Source of the DNA: Clostridium_B lapidicellarium | Lineage (GTDB): Bacteria; Bacillota; Clostridia; Clostridiales; Clostridiaceae | DNA: 64,000 nt | Assembly (NCBI RefSeq): GCF_041224415.1 | Contig: NZ_JBGFFE010000015.1 | Span: 1 to 64,000, forward strand | Direction: 5' to 3' | Shown here: positions 1 through 8,536 of the stretch, in pieces | How positions within the stretch are numbered: the first letter of the stretch is position 1 | Layout of the letters: each line of letters begins with the position of its first letter | Translations under genes and position numbers: made by a program | Notes under the pieces: model-generated | What the model was told of the DNA's origin: nothing | The model's input: only the letters and a program-made list of their open reading frames with translations | Databases searched by the model: none

Positions 1-34
1 GGGAGGCCCTGTGGGAGAGCAGGTCGCTGCCGGA
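1..34 (+). rRNA. rrf: 5S rRNA, 3' end (partial)
   Basis: The first ~34 bases match the 3' third of a firmicute 5S rRNA: a GGGAGGCCCTGTGGGAG block followed by the closing-stem strand ending GCTGCCGG. The rest of the gene lies before the window. A tRNA follows after 20 bases, the usual end of a clostridial rRNA operon. The exact 3' end is approximate. Confidence 0.75.
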
Positions 35-54
35 TATATTTATATTTGATTTGT

Positions 55-129
55 TCCGTGGTAGCTCAATGGTTGAGCATTCGGCTGTTAACCGAAGGGT
101 TGGAGGTTCGAGCCCTCTCCACGGAGCCA
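55..129 (+). tRNA. tRNA-Asn (GTT)
   Basis: A complete cloverleaf can be drawn. The acceptor stem TCCGTGG pairs with CCACGGA, followed by discriminator G and an encoded CCA at 127-129. The D-arm is TAGCTCAATGGTTGAGCA. The anticodon stem TCGG/CCGA encloses loop CTGTTAA with anticodon GTT at 87-89, and the T-arm carries GGTTCGAGCC. It is probably co-transcribed with the 5S gene just upstream. Confidence 0.95.
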
Positions 130-167
130 TTTTATTTTTTGAATTTATATTATATCAGGGAAGTTTT

Positions 168-196
168 TCAGGCTTTTATGCAAGCCTGATTTTTTG
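168..196 (+). terminator. intrinsic terminator of the rRNA/tRNA operon
   Basis: The stem TCAGGCTT (168-175) pairs with AAGCCTGA (182-189) around a 6-base loop and is followed directly by a run of six T. It closes the 5S/tRNA-Asn unit before the convergent minus-strand gene. Confidence 0.85.
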
Positions 197-228
197 TGCT
201 ATGGAATAAGAATAAGAACTATTACAGA

Positions 229-1095
229 TTATTTTTTGTTGATTTTGCTGCCGTCACTTGTTAGCAGTACAGTTCCGTCTACGTCCGTTCTATAAATTTG
301 TATATTTTTCTTTTTTAGTTTATTTACTGTATTTCTTGTTGGATGTCCGTATTTATTATTCCTTCCACAACTTATTACAGCTATCTTGGGATCAACTTTG
401 TCTAAAAACTCTGTTGAAGTGGAAGACGAACTTCCATGGTGTCCAATTTTTAATACATCTGCTGAAAGATCATAATTTTTAGCTATTATTTCATCTTCAC
501 TTTTATTTTCGGCATCACCTGTGAATAGGAATTTAGTATTTCCATAGGTGATTTTCAAAACTATAGAATAGTTATTGGTATCTTCATATGCAGTATTGTT
601 TGGAGCTAATATTTCAGCTCTGGTGTTTTTACCTAAATTTAAATCTGTGACTTGTGGAATTGGAACATTTATTTTCATATTTTTATGTTTCAATGCAGTT
701 ATCATATTCTCAAAAGTTATAGTATTGGCCGTCTTTTTAGGAGCATAAAATTTATATATGTCAAATTTTTTTATTATTGAACTCATTCCTCCTATGTGAT
801 CTTCGTCTGGATGAGTTGCAATTACATAGTCCAATTTTTTTATATCATATTTTTTCAGATAAGATATTAAATTATCTTTAGCTTCATTTGGACCTGCATC
901 TATTAAAAGATTTTTGCCATTTACCTGAATGAGTTCGCTGTCACCCTGTCCTACATCTATGTAATGAATTATGATATGGGAAGATCTGACTTTTGAATTC
1001 AGTACATTGACAGCATTTTTAGTACAGCCGGAGAATATGAAGATTGCTATTAGGAGTATGCTTATTATATTTAGGTATTTTTTTATAAATTTCAC
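229..1095 (-). CDS. ComEC/Rec2-like MBL-fold lipoprotein
   Basis: This is a 288-residue protein with an N-terminal signal and lipobox (FSGC near residue 24), so it is probably an extracytoplasmic lipoprotein. The rest is a metallo-beta-lactamase fold of the ComEC C-terminal type. It has IDVGQGDS near residue 46, the metal-binding motif THPDEDH near residue 95, and the late motif GHHGSSSS near residue 220. Such stand-alone proteins are often annotated as competence-related hydrolases; they lack the ComEC membrane channel, and a DNA-degrading or phosphodiesterase role is inferred only. The start is GTG at 1095, with AAAGGAG ~10 bases upstream. It lies downstream of plsC on the same strand with a 24-base gap and is probably co-transcribed. 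Confidence 0.85.
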   Translation of the reverse strand: MKFIKKYLNIISILLIAIFIFSGCTKNAVNVLNSKVRSSHIIIHYIDVGQGDSELIQVNGKNLLIDAGPNEAKDNLISYLKKYDIKKLDYVIATHPDEDHIGGMSSIIKKFDIYKFYAPKKTANTITFENMITALKHKNMKINVPIPQVTDLNLGKNTRAEILAPNNTAYEDTNNYSIVLKITYGNTKFLFTGDAENKSEDEIIAKNYDLSADVLKIGHHGSSSSTSTEFLDKVDPKIAVISCGRNNKYGHPTRNTVNKLKKKNIQIYRTDVDGTVLLTSDGSKINKK

Positions 1096-1119
1096 ATTGT
1101 AACAGCTCCTTTAACAGTA

Positions 1120-1842
1120 TTAATATGGCAGTATTTTTTCGGATATCTTTTGCCTTATTATGTTGGATAGATTTGAAAGCTCTTCCTTTGAAAGATTATC
1201 GGTATATATCGGTTCACATATAGTTATTTTCACATCAGCTGGTTTTAATACACTGTGTTTGTTACCCTCCCTCAATTTGTAGCTGCCGTCTATGGCAATA
1301 GGGACTATAGGCACTTTGGATTTTAGAGCCAGTTTTAAACTTCCCTTCTTGAAATTACCCACTTTAGGCCCTTTACTTCTGGTTCCCTCGGGAAATATCA
1401 CCATATTTTGGCCGCTTTTTAAAATTTGTATGCCTTTGTTTATTGATTTTACAGCTTCACGTATATTTTGCCTGTCGATAAAAACACAATTTATCTGTTC
1501 CATCCAATAAGTGAGCAGTCCTATCTTGGTAATTTCCTTTTTAGCTATAAATCCCACTGTTCTGTCAAGGACAGATATAATTATAGGTATGTCGAAAAAT
1601 CCCTGGTGGTTGGAAACGAAGAGGCAGGGAACTTTCGGAAGATTCTCTTTACCTATTAATTTAATTCTGGCATTCATTAGATTTAGAATGAAATTTGCCC
1701 ATTTTTTTACAGAAATATATATGTAATTTTCTGCTTTTTCTTTATTACCGGTACTTTTTATTTTTTCCAATTTTATTTTTTTGGCTATTGTACCTATCAT
1801 GTATAGAATAAAAATAAAGTACAAGAAAATAGTTTTTAGCAT
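1120..1842 (-). CDS. plsC: 1-acyl-sn-glycerol-3-phosphate acyltransferase
   Basis: This 240-residue protein of the PlsC/LPLAT family acylates lysophosphatidic acid to phosphatidic acid at the inner face of the membrane. It has an N-terminal hydrophobic segment (residues 1-20), the catalytic motif NHQGFFD near residue 78 (the NHxxxxD box), and the glycerol-phosphate-binding FPEGTRS near residue 150. The length is normal for the family. The ATG is preceded by AAGGAGG at good spacing. It heads a two-gene minus-strand unit with the MBL-fold lipoprotein. Confidence 0.93.
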   Translation of the reverse strand: MLKTIFLYFIFILYMIGTIAKKIKLEKIKSTGNKEKAENYIYISVKKWANFILNLMNARIKLIGKENLPKVPCLFVSNHQGFFDIPIIISVLDRTVGFIAKKEITKIGLLTYWMEQINCVFIDRQNIREAVKSINKGIQILKSGQNMVIFPEGTRSKGPKVGNFKKGSLKLALKSKVPIVPIAIDGSYKLREGNKHSVLKPADVKITICEPIYTDNLSKEELSNLSNIIRQKISEKILPY

Positions 1843-2052
1843 AATTTGATTCCTCCTTGTAGAATCACTCGATGATTTCGCAAATATTACCTATATATTA
1901 TATCATATCCAATTATCATATATATTGAATGAATAATTTAACTTTTGCTGGAGATATTCATTAAGCCAATTCATAAGATAAAAATCCTATTTATATAGTA
2001 ATTGCATATAATAATAGACTTAATTCAATTATAATAAATAAAAAATATTTAT

Positions 2053-2081
2053 TTGATAATATAAAATAAAAGTGTTACAAT
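2053..2081 (+). promoter_or_regulatory. sigma-A promoter of the citrate synthase operon
   Basis: TTGATA (2053-2058), a 17-base spacer and TACAAT (2076-2081) give a good sigma-A promoter, predicting a start near 2088 and a ~155-base leader before the citrate synthase gene. The 1843-2246 gap is otherwise AT-rich and non-coding. Its only other notable feature is a pair of mutually exclusive helices in the leader: TTAAATGGAT 2125-2134 with ATCCATTTAA 2197-2206, or GGATCT 2131-2136 with AGATCC 2213-2218. Confidence 0.6.
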
Positions 2082-2246
2082 AATAATTAATTTGTTATTA
2101 TATGAATTAAATAAGCTATGATTATTAAATGGATCTTTAAATTATATAGGGCTGTAGAAGATACATATGAAATAAATAGACAATAATGATTCAAAAATCC
2201 ATTTAAAATTATAGATCCAATATTTTAAGCCAGGGGGATGATTTTC

Positions 2247-3608
2247 TTGAAAAAGAGTTCTGTCAATTACAGATTGGATAATGTAAGCAGTCCTAATCTC
2301 TATAAGGACATATTTCCTTATGATGAAATACCGAAAATAGCTTTTGATAATGTACATGTTCCTATGGATATTCCAGAAAAAATGTATATTACAGATACGA
2401 CTTTTAGGGACGGACAGCAATCTATGCCACCCTATACAAGCGAGCAGATAATAAGAATTTTTGATTATCTTCATCAATTGGATAATAATTCTGGTATAAT
2501 TAAACAGACAGAGTTTTTTTTATATACAGAAAAAGACAGAAAGGCAGCTGAGACATGTATTGAAAGAGGTTATAAATTTCCTGAAGTGACTTCATGGATA
2601 AGAGCCAATAAGGAAGATTTTAAACTTGTGAAGCAGATGGGGATTAAAGAAACTGGAATGCTTATGTCCTGTTCAGATTACCATATATTTAAAAAACTCA
2701 AGATGACGAGGCAGGAGGCTATGGATATGTATTTGGACATAGCTCGGGAAGTCTTGAACAGCGGAATTTATCTGAGATGTCATTTGGAGGACATTACCAG
2801 GGCTGATTTTTATGGATTTGTAGTCCCGCTTGTGACCAAGCTGATGGAACTGTCTCGAGAGGCGAACATCCCTGTAAAAGTAAGAGCTTGTGATACTTTG
2901 GGACTGGGAGTGCCCTATGGCGGAGTAGCTGTTCCGAGGAGTGTTCAGAAGATTATTTACGGACTTAGGACTATCTGTGGAGTTCCCTCTGATTTAATAG
3001 AATGGCATGGACATAATGATTTTTACAGTGTAGTAGATAATTCCGCGACGGCTTGGTTGTATGGAGCTTCTTCTGTAAATACTTCTTTGCTGGGAATAGG
3101 TGAAAGAACTGGCAACTGTCCACTGGAGGCAATGGTGTTTGAATATGCACAGCTGAAGGGCAACACGGGCAATATGGATTTACATGTCATAACGGAATTG
3201 GCCGAATACTTTAGCAAAGAGATGAAGTACGATATACCTACAAGGACACCTTTTGTTGGAAGGGAATTTAATGAAACCAGGGCAGGAATACATGCGGACG
3301 GAATGTTAAAAGACGAAGAGATCTACAATGCTTTTGACACAGATAAAATTTTGGGAAAGCCAATTGTGGTAGCGGTGAACCAGTATTCAGGGCATGCTGG
3401 AATTGCAGCTTGGATTAATACTTACTACAAATTAAAGGACAGCGATAAAGTTGACAAAAAAGACAAGAGGGTCAATAAAATAAAATTGTGGGTAGATGAA
3501 CAATATAAATCAGGAAGAACTACAATGATAGGTAACAATGAACTTGAACTTCTAGTTAAAAAATTAATGCCAGAAATTGTAGAAAAAAAAGAAGAGAGAG
3601 CTAGTTGA
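2247..3608 (+). CDS. Re-citrate synthase (homocitrate/isopropylmalate synthase family)
   Basis: The protein (~453 residues) belongs to the DRE-TIM metallolyase family: DTTFRDGQQS near the N-terminus, RCHLEDITRAD in the middle, and EWHGHNDF with a late TRAGIHADG. Within this family, the closest remembered relatives with such an N-terminal extension are the anaerobic Re-face-stereospecific citrate synthases known from C. kluyveri. They condense acetyl-CoA and oxaloacetate and replace the ordinary Si-type enzyme. The aconitase and isocitrate dehydrogenase genes directly downstream argue for citrate rather than isopropylmalate or homocitrate. An ATG at 2238 abuts the GGGGG Shine-Dalgarno, so TTG 2247 (9-base spacing) is the more likely start. 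The gene ends next to the aconitase leader and is clearly co-transcribed. Confidence 0.85.
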   Translation: MKKSSVNYRLDNVSSPNLYKDIFPYDEIPKIAFDNVHVPMDIPEKMYITDTTFRDGQQSMPPYTSEQIIRIFDYLHQLDNNSGIIKQTEFFLYTEKDRKAAETCIERGYKFPEVTSWIRANKEDFKLVKQMGIKETGMLMSCSDYHIFKKLKMTRQEAMDMYLDIAREVLNSGIYLRCHLEDITRADFYGFVVPLVTKLMELSREANIPVKVRACDTLGLGVPYGGVAVPRSVQKIIYGLRTICGVPSDLIEWHGHNDFYSVVDNSATAWLYGASSVNTSLLGIGERTGNCPLEAMVFEYAQLKGNTGNMDLHVITELAEYFSKEMKYDIPTRTPFVGREFNETRAGIHADGMLKDEEIYNAFDTDKILGKPIVVAVNQYSGHAGIAAWINTYYKLKDSDKVDKKDKRVNKIKLWVDEQYKSGRTTMIGNNELELLVKKLMPEIVEKKEERAS

Positions 3609-3643
3609 TTAAACAATATATTTATAGAAATGAGGGATGCAAT

Positions 3644-5581
3644 GTGGGATTGAACGCAGCAAAAAAAATAATAAAGAATCATCTGGTTAAAGGTGAAATG
3701 GTTCCTGGCAGGGAAATTGCAATAAAAATAGATAGAACTCTTACCCAGGATTCTACAGGCACTATGGCCTACCTTCAGTTTGAAGCACTTGGAATAGATA
3801 GAGTGAAGACAAAAAAGTCCGTGGCTTTTATAGATCATAATATGCTTCAATCGGGTCCGGAAAATGCGGACGACCACTTGTACATTCAAACTATGGCGAA
3901 GAAACACGGCATATATTTTTCCAGACCGGGAAATGGGATATGTCATCAAGTTAATTTGGAGAGATTTGGAGTGCCGGGAGATACCCTTCTGGGTTCTGAC
4001 AGCCATACTCCTACGGCAGGTGGTATAGGAATGCTTGCCATCGGTGCAGGTGGGCTTGATGTGGCAGTAGCCATGGGCGGTGGAGAGTATTACTTGAATA
4101 TGCCCAAGATAGTAAAGGTAAATCTAGAGGGCAAATTGAGAGAATGGGTTACAGCAAAAGATATAATTCTAGAAATGCTAAAGAGACTTACTGTTAAAGG
4201 CGGGATCGGAAAGATATTCGAGTATGTGGGAGAAGGTGCAAAGACGCTGTCCGTCCCTGAGAGAGCAACTATAACAAATATGGGGGCAGAACTCGGTGCT
4301 ACCACTTCGATATTTCCCAGCGACGACGTAGTCTATAAATTTTTAAAGGCACAGGGAAGGGAAAAAGATTTTTCCTGCGTTGAGCCGGATGAAGATGCGG
4401 GCTACGATGAGGAAATGAAGATAGATTTATCTTCCCTGGAGCCTATGGCTGCATGTCCGCATAGCCCTGATAAAGTGGCTGCTGTTTCTGAACTGGAAAG
4501 TATAAAAGTGAATCAGGTGTGTATAGGAAGTTGTACCAATTCATCTTATGTCGATATGATGAAAGTTGCAAATATTCTAAAGGGAAGAACTGTAGATGAA
4601 AATGTCTCACTTACAATATCACCTGGTTCAAGGCAGGTTCTGAATATGTTGTCTAAAAATGGAGCTTTAGGTTATATGATAGGTGCAGGTGCGAGAGTAT
4701 TGGAGAGTGCCTGCGGACCCTGTATAGGAATGGGGCAGTCACCTGCTACTGATGCTGTATCTCTTAGAACTTTCAATAGAAATTTTGAAGGAAGATCCGG
4801 CACTAAATCTGCAAAGGTATATTTGGTAAGCCCGGAAGTTGCAGCTGTTTCCGCATTAACAGGCCATATCACGGATCCAAGGTGTTTTGGAAAGCCTTAT
4901 GAAATTGACATGCCCAAAGAATTTTTAATAGATGACAATATGGTGGTCAAACCAAGTGAGAATGGAGATAATGTAAAAATAATGAGGGGACCTAATATAA
5001 AGCCATTTCCAAAGGCAAAGCCTCTGACTGACGTGATAAGCGGAAAAGTTCTCACGAAGGTAGGAAACAATATAACTACAGATCATATAATGCCCTCTAA
5101 TGCAAAGTTATTACCTTACAGATCCAATATACCGTATTTATCCAATTACTGTCTGACACCCTGCGATAAAGATTTCCCTTCAAAAGCGAGAAAAAATTCA
5201 GGAGGCTTTATATTGGCGGGAGAAAATTATGGACAGGGATCCAGCAGGGAACATGCCGCACTGGCTCCACTTTATCTGGGAGTAAAGGCGGTATTTGCCA
5301 AGTCTTTTGCTAGAATTCACAGACAAAATCTCATAAATAATGGAATAATTCCCCTGGCTTTTAAAAAACCTGAAGACTATGAAGATATAGATGTGATGGA
5401 TGAACTTGAGATGGTAGATATGTTTGAACAAATTGACAGTGATGTGATTGTAGTAAAGAATAAGACTAAAAATAAAGAGTATAATATGTCGTTTAATGTT
5501 ACCCAAAGGCAGAGAAATATGATAAAATATGGTGGACTGTTGAATTTAATGAAAGAGCAGCATTTGAAGTTGAACATATAG
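3644..5581 (+). CDS. acnA: aconitate hydratase
   Basis: This 645-residue aconitase isomerises citrate and isocitrate through a [4Fe-4S] cluster. Cluster ligands are visible in IGSCTNSS and ACGPCIGMG. The substrate motifs GSDSHTPTAGG and, in the C-terminal swivel domain, GENYGQGSSREHAALAP are present. It is the shorter, IPMI-like aconitase common in anaerobes rather than the ~900-residue AcnA. The start is GTG 3644, 7 bases after GAGGG; an upstream TTG at 3605 overlaps the preceding stop and has no good Shine-Dalgarno. It is the middle gene of the citrate-to-2-oxoglutarate operon. Confidence 0.93.
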   Translation: MGLNAAKKIIKNHLVKGEMVPGREIAIKIDRTLTQDSTGTMAYLQFEALGIDRVKTKKSVAFIDHNMLQSGPENADDHLYIQTMAKKHGIYFSRPGNGICHQVNLERFGVPGDTLLGSDSHTPTAGGIGMLAIGAGGLDVAVAMGGGEYYLNMPKIVKVNLEGKLREWVTAKDIILEMLKRLTVKGGIGKIFEYVGEGAKTLSVPERATITNMGAELGATTSIFPSDDVVYKFLKAQGREKDFSCVEPDEDAGYDEEMKIDLSSLEPMAACPHSPDKVAAVSELESIKVNQVCIGSCTNSSYVDMMKVANILKGRTVDENVSLTISPGSRQVLNMLSKNGALGYMIGAGARVLESACGPCIGMGQSPATDAVSLRTFNRNFEGRSGTKSAKVYLVSPEVAAVSALTGHITDPRCFGKPYEIDMPKEFLIDDNMVVKPSENGDNVKIMRGPNIKPFPKAKPLTDVISGKVLTKVGNNITTDHIMPSNAKLLPYRSNIPYLSNYCLTPCDKDFPSKARKNSGGFILAGENYGQGSSREHAALAPLYLGVKAVFAKSFARIHRQNLINNGIIPLAFKKPEDYEDIDVMDELEMVDMFEQIDSDVIVVKNKTKNKEYNMSFNVTQRQRNMIKYGGLLNLMKEQHLKLNI

Positions 5582-5605
5582 ATAATTAAGGGGGTAATTT
5601 ATTTC

Positions 5606-6610
5606 ATGAAGAACAGACATAAGATAACTCTTATTCCCGGCGACGGTATAGGGCCGGAGGTTAGTAAGGCGGCGACAAAAGTTATAGCTGCCAGCGGCGT
5701 TGATGTAGATTGGGAAGTAGTTGAAGCCGGGGCGGCGTTTATAGATAAGTACGGCACTCCCATTCCTGAGAAGGTTATTGACAGTATAGAAAAAAACAAG
5801 GTAGCACTGAAAGGACCTGTGACCACACCGGTGGGCAAGGGATTTAGGAGTGTTAATGTGACTTTGAGAAAAAGGCTGAATTTATATGCCAATATAAGGC
5901 CCATAAAGACTTATAAAGGTGTAGAATCCAAGTACAATGATGTGAATTTGGTCATATTCAGGGAAAATACAGAGGATCTTTATGCGGGAATAGAATTTAT
6001 GGTGAATGATGAAACGGCGGAAGGCGTGAAAATAATATCCAAGAATGCCAGCAGAAGAATAGTAAAGGCAGCTTTTGAATATGCAGTTAATAATGGCAGA
6101 AAAAAAGTAACTGCTGTTCATAAGGCCAATATAATGAAATTGTCAGATGGGCTCTTTTTGAGAACAGCTGAGGAAGTGGCCCGTGATTACAAAAATATAG
6201 AATTTGACAATGTAATAGTGGATGCCATGAGTATGAAATTGGTACTGCATCCTGAAAAATATGATGTGCTTGTGATGCCTAATTTGTACGGCGACATATT
6301 GTCAGATCTGGCATCTGGGCTTGTTGGAGGACTTGGATTGGTTCCCGGAGCTAATATAGGAAAAAATCAAGCTATATTTGAGCCTGCACATGGATCGGCC
6401 CCTGACATTGCGGGACAGAATAAGGCAGACCCTACAGCTATTATACTGTCTTCGGTTATGATGCTAAATTATTTACATGAAAAGGAAGCTGCAGACAGAA
6501 TTGAAAGGGCAGTGGAAAAGACGCTTGAAGAAGGAAAACATAAAACTCCTGACCTTGGAGGGAATTCGACTACTGACGAGTTTACAGATGAAATAATTTC
6601 AAATTTGTAA
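5606..6610 (+). CDS. icd: isocitrate dehydrogenase (isocitrate/isopropylmalate DH family)
   Basis: This 334-residue protein oxidatively decarboxylates isocitrate to 2-oxoglutarate. The family signatures are PGDGIGPEV at the N-terminus, RENTEDLYAG, the catalytic NIMKLSDG, and the metal/cofactor loop YGDILSDLASGLVGGLG followed by PAHGSAPDIAG. The short length is that of the NAD-type or archaeal-type enzyme; coenzyme preference cannot be settled by eye. A homo-isocitrate or isopropylmalate enzyme is excluded mainly by the operon context. The ATG follows AAGGGGG at ~11 bases. It is the last gene of the operon, and a stem-loop follows. Confidence 0.88.
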   Translation: MKNRHKITLIPGDGIGPEVSKAATKVIAASGVDVDWEVVEAGAAFIDKYGTPIPEKVIDSIEKNKVALKGPVTTPVGKGFRSVNVTLRKRLNLYANIRPIKTYKGVESKYNDVNLVIFRENTEDLYAGIEFMVNDETAEGVKIISKNASRRIVKAAFEYAVNNGRKKVTAVHKANIMKLSDGLFLRTAEEVARDYKNIEFDNVIVDAMSMKLVLHPEKYDVLVMPNLYGDILSDLASGLVGGLGLVPGANIGKNQAIFEPAHGSAPDIAGQNKADPTAIILSSVMMLNYLHEKEAADRIERAVEKTLEEGKHKTPDLGGNSTTDEFTDEIISNL

Positions 6611-6619
6611 AATAAAAAA

Positions 6620-6654
6620 CTATCTCCACATCAAATTGTAGGGATAGCCTTTTA
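6620..6654 (+). terminator. probable terminator after icd
   Basis: CTATCTCCACA (6620-6630) pairs with TGTAGGGATAG (6637-6647) with one mismatch and one wobble around a six-base loop, followed by CCTTTTAT. The T-run is short, so the call is moderate. It lies between the convergent icd and metY genes. Confidence 0.5.
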
Positions 6655-6691
6655 TAATTAAATTATATAAAAAGATTAGGAAGTTGTCTAA

Positions 6692-7975
6692 TTAAGCTTT
6701 TGCAAGGGCTTGGTCCAAATCATATATTATGTCATCTATACTCTCTACGCCAATCGAAAGTCTTATGAGATCAGGAGTTACTCCTGCAGCTTTCTGTTGT
6801 TCTGCGTTTAGTTCTGCATGAGTTGTACTTGCCGGGTGAATTACCAGTGACTTCGCATCTGCCACATTTGCAAGTAAAGAGAATAACTTGACACTATTTA
6901 TAAATTTCTTTCCAGCTTCAAATCCACCTTTTATTCCGAAAGTAAATATAGAACCTGCTCCCTTTGGAAAATATTTTTTAGCCAGTTCCCTATATGGACT
7001 TCCTTCCAGTTCAGGATAGTTTATCCATGAAACCTTTGGATGTTTGCTTAGAAATTTAACTACCTTTCTTGTATTTTCAACATGTCTTTCAACTCTTAGT
7101 GAAAGTGATTCAAGTCCGTTGAGGAAATAAAATGCACTTTGAGGGCTCAATGTGGCACCGGTATTTCTCAAAAGCTGCACTCTTGCTTTTGTAGCAAATG
7201 CGGTAGGACCTTGATCTGCATATACAAGTCCTCCGTAACTTTCGTCAGGTGTAGTGAAGTCAGGGAATTTTCCGCTTGCCCTCCAGTCGAATTTTCCGCC
7301 ATCAACTATGACACCGCCTATGGTAGTTCCATGTCCACCTATGAACTTGGTTGCAGAATGAACAATTACGTCTGCACCCCAGTCTATTGGTTTAACAAGA
7401 TAAGGAGTCCCAAAAGTATTATCTACAATAAGTGGTATTTTATTTTCGTGTGCTATTTTTGCCACTGCTTCTATATCCAATACATTTATTCTTGGATTTC
7501 CTATGGTTTCAGCATAGACGGCTTTTGTATTATCTTTGATTGCTTTTCTTATGTTTTCAGGATCGTCGGGATCTACAAATGTCACGTCAATTCCCAACTT
7601 TTTCAAAGTGACAGAGAACAGTTCGTATGTTCCACCATAGAGAGTGCTGGCAGAAACTATATTGTCCCCTGTATTTGCCACGTTCAATATGGCATATAAT
7701 ATTGCCGCCAAGCCTGATGCTGTAGCAAGGCCTGCACTTCCGCCTTCAAGAGCGGCTATTCTTTTTTCAAATACATCTTCTGTTGGATTCATTATTCTTG
7801 CATATACATTTCCGGGTTTTTTCAGCTGAAAGAAATCTGCAGCCTCGTCAGCGTCTTTAAATACAAAGGATGTTGTCTGGTAGATTGGGACCGCCCTTGC
7901 TCCTGTTGTTGGATCAGGCACTTGTCCTGCATGTACTTGTAGAGTTTCAAAACCTAATTTTCTCTTTTCACTCAT
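6692..7975 (-). CDS. metY: O-acetylhomoserine sulfhydrylase
   Basis: This 427-residue PLP enzyme of the Cys/Met-metabolism family makes homocysteine from O-acetyl-L-homoserine and sulfide. It opens with ETLQVHAGQ, has the PLP-binding SATKFIGGHG (Lys near residue 210), and carries the long insert and extended C-terminus that distinguish MetY from cystathionine gamma-synthase. The start is the internal ATG at 7975, preceded by GAGGAGGAAAT; an upstream in-frame ATG at 8011 lacks such a site. A SAM-I riboswitch and a consensus promoter lie upstream on the same strand, so expression should rise when S-adenosylmethionine is scarce. Confidence 0.92.
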   Translation of the reverse strand: MSEKRKLGFETLQVHAGQVPDPTTGARAVPIYQTTSFVFKDADEAADFFQLKKPGNVYARIMNPTEDVFEKRIAALEGGSAGLATASGLAAILYAILNVANTGDNIVSASTLYGGTYELFSVTLKKLGIDVTFVDPDDPENIRKAIKDNTKAVYAETIGNPRINVLDIEAVAKIAHENKIPLIVDNTFGTPYLVKPIDWGADVIVHSATKFIGGHGTTIGGVIVDGGKFDWRASGKFPDFTTPDESYGGLVYADQGPTAFATKARVQLLRNTGATLSPQSAFYFLNGLESLSLRVERHVENTRKVVKFLSKHPKVSWINYPELEGSPYRELAKKYFPKGAGSIFTFGIKGGFEAGKKFINSVKLFSLLANVADAKSLVIHPASTTHAELNAEQQKAAGVTPDLIRLSIGVESIDDIIYDLDQALAKA

Positions 7976-8044
7976 ATTTATTTCCTCCTCATATTTTGAT
8001 GTATCAAACATTTTTGGACGAAACTTCTATTTAAATTGGCAAAA

Positions 8045-8080
8045 TAAAAAATCTTCCTGCCGATGAGATACAAGAAGATT
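8045..8080 (-). terminator. riboswitch-controlled terminator of metY
   Basis: On the minus strand AATCTTCTTG pairs with CAGGAAGATT and is followed by TTTTTATTTT. The loop contains CTCATC, which can pair with the 3' strand (GATGAG) of the riboswitch P1 helix, giving the antiterminator/terminator switch expected for an S-box. Confidence 0.8.
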
Positions 8081-8093
8081 TTTCTTCATGCTC

Positions 8094-8214
8094 CTCATCT
8101 TTCAGACTACATGCTTTTGCATATGTCTGCTGGAATTAGCACCGTTGAATGGAAATGATCATTCAGGTTGCCGGGCATCATAGGGCCAGTCCCTCAGCCG
8201 CTCTGGATAAGAAG
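8094..8214 (-). promoter_or_regulatory. SAM-I riboswitch (S-box) of metY
   Basis: Read on the minus strand, CTTATC (5' P1) is followed by GAGCGGCTGAGGGAC, then CCCGGCAACC, then GGTGCTAATTCC, and closes with TCTGAAAGATGAG. These are the conserved S-box blocks in order. P1 is CTTATC/GATGAG. The terminator hairpin comes directly after, which fits transcriptional attenuation of metY. Confidence 0.95.
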
Positions 8215-8234
8215 TTTCGTATTTGATTAAGAAA

Positions 8235-8264
8235 ATCATAACAGAAGATTATATAACTTGTCAA
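8235..8264 (-). promoter_or_regulatory. promoter of the metY leader
   Basis: On the minus strand TTGACA (8264-8259) and TATGAT (8240-8235) are separated by 18 bases. The predicted start lies ~10 bases before the riboswitch P1. Confidence 0.8.
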
Positions 8265-8297
8265 GAGAAAAATGAAAAAAATAAAAAATTTATACAT

Positions 8298-8326
8298 TTG
8301 ACAATTTTGGTTTTAAGTATTAATAT
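8298..8326 (+). promoter_or_regulatory. promoter of the metH leader
   Basis: TTGACA (8298-8303), a 17-base spacer and TAATAT (8321-8326) lie just upstream of the metH riboswitch. It runs away from the metY promoter, about 30 bases off. Confidence 0.8.
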
Positions 8327-8333
8327 TAAAATA

Positions 8334-8439
8334 TTCTTATCAAGAGAGATTGAGGGACAGGCCCTGTGAAATCCGACAACCGGCAGTTACGTATCGGTGT
8401 CAATTCCTGCAGAATAGAATTAATTCTGAAAGATAAGAA
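8334..8439 (+). promoter_or_regulatory. SAM-I riboswitch (S-box) of metH
   Basis: P1 is a perfect TTCTTATC/GATAAGAA. Between the arms come AGAGAGATTGAGGGAC, CCGACAACC, CGGTGTCAATTCCTGC and CTGAAAGATAAG in the S-box order. It shows less similarity to the metY copy than a recent duplication would, so the two are probably old independent elements. Confidence 0.94.
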
Positions 8440-8465
8440 AGATTGCTTTTTATAGATGAAATTGT

Positions 8466-8502
8466 AAGCTGCTTTCCTTGTCTTGGGAAAAGCGGCTTTT
8501 TA
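8466..8502 (+). terminator. riboswitch-controlled terminator of metH
   Basis: AAGCTGCTTTCC pairs with GGGAAAAGCGGCTT (wobble allowed) around a short loop and is followed by TTTTATA. It lies between the riboswitch and the metH start, as expected for SAM-dependent termination. Confidence 0.8.
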
Positions 8503-8536
8503 TATGCAAAATTGTATTTGAAAAGGGGTGGAGTAA

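Noticed and set aside
8040..8500. CRISPR or repeat array suggested by similar blocks on both strands
   Set aside because: The similarity is that of two SAM riboswitches in opposite orientation.
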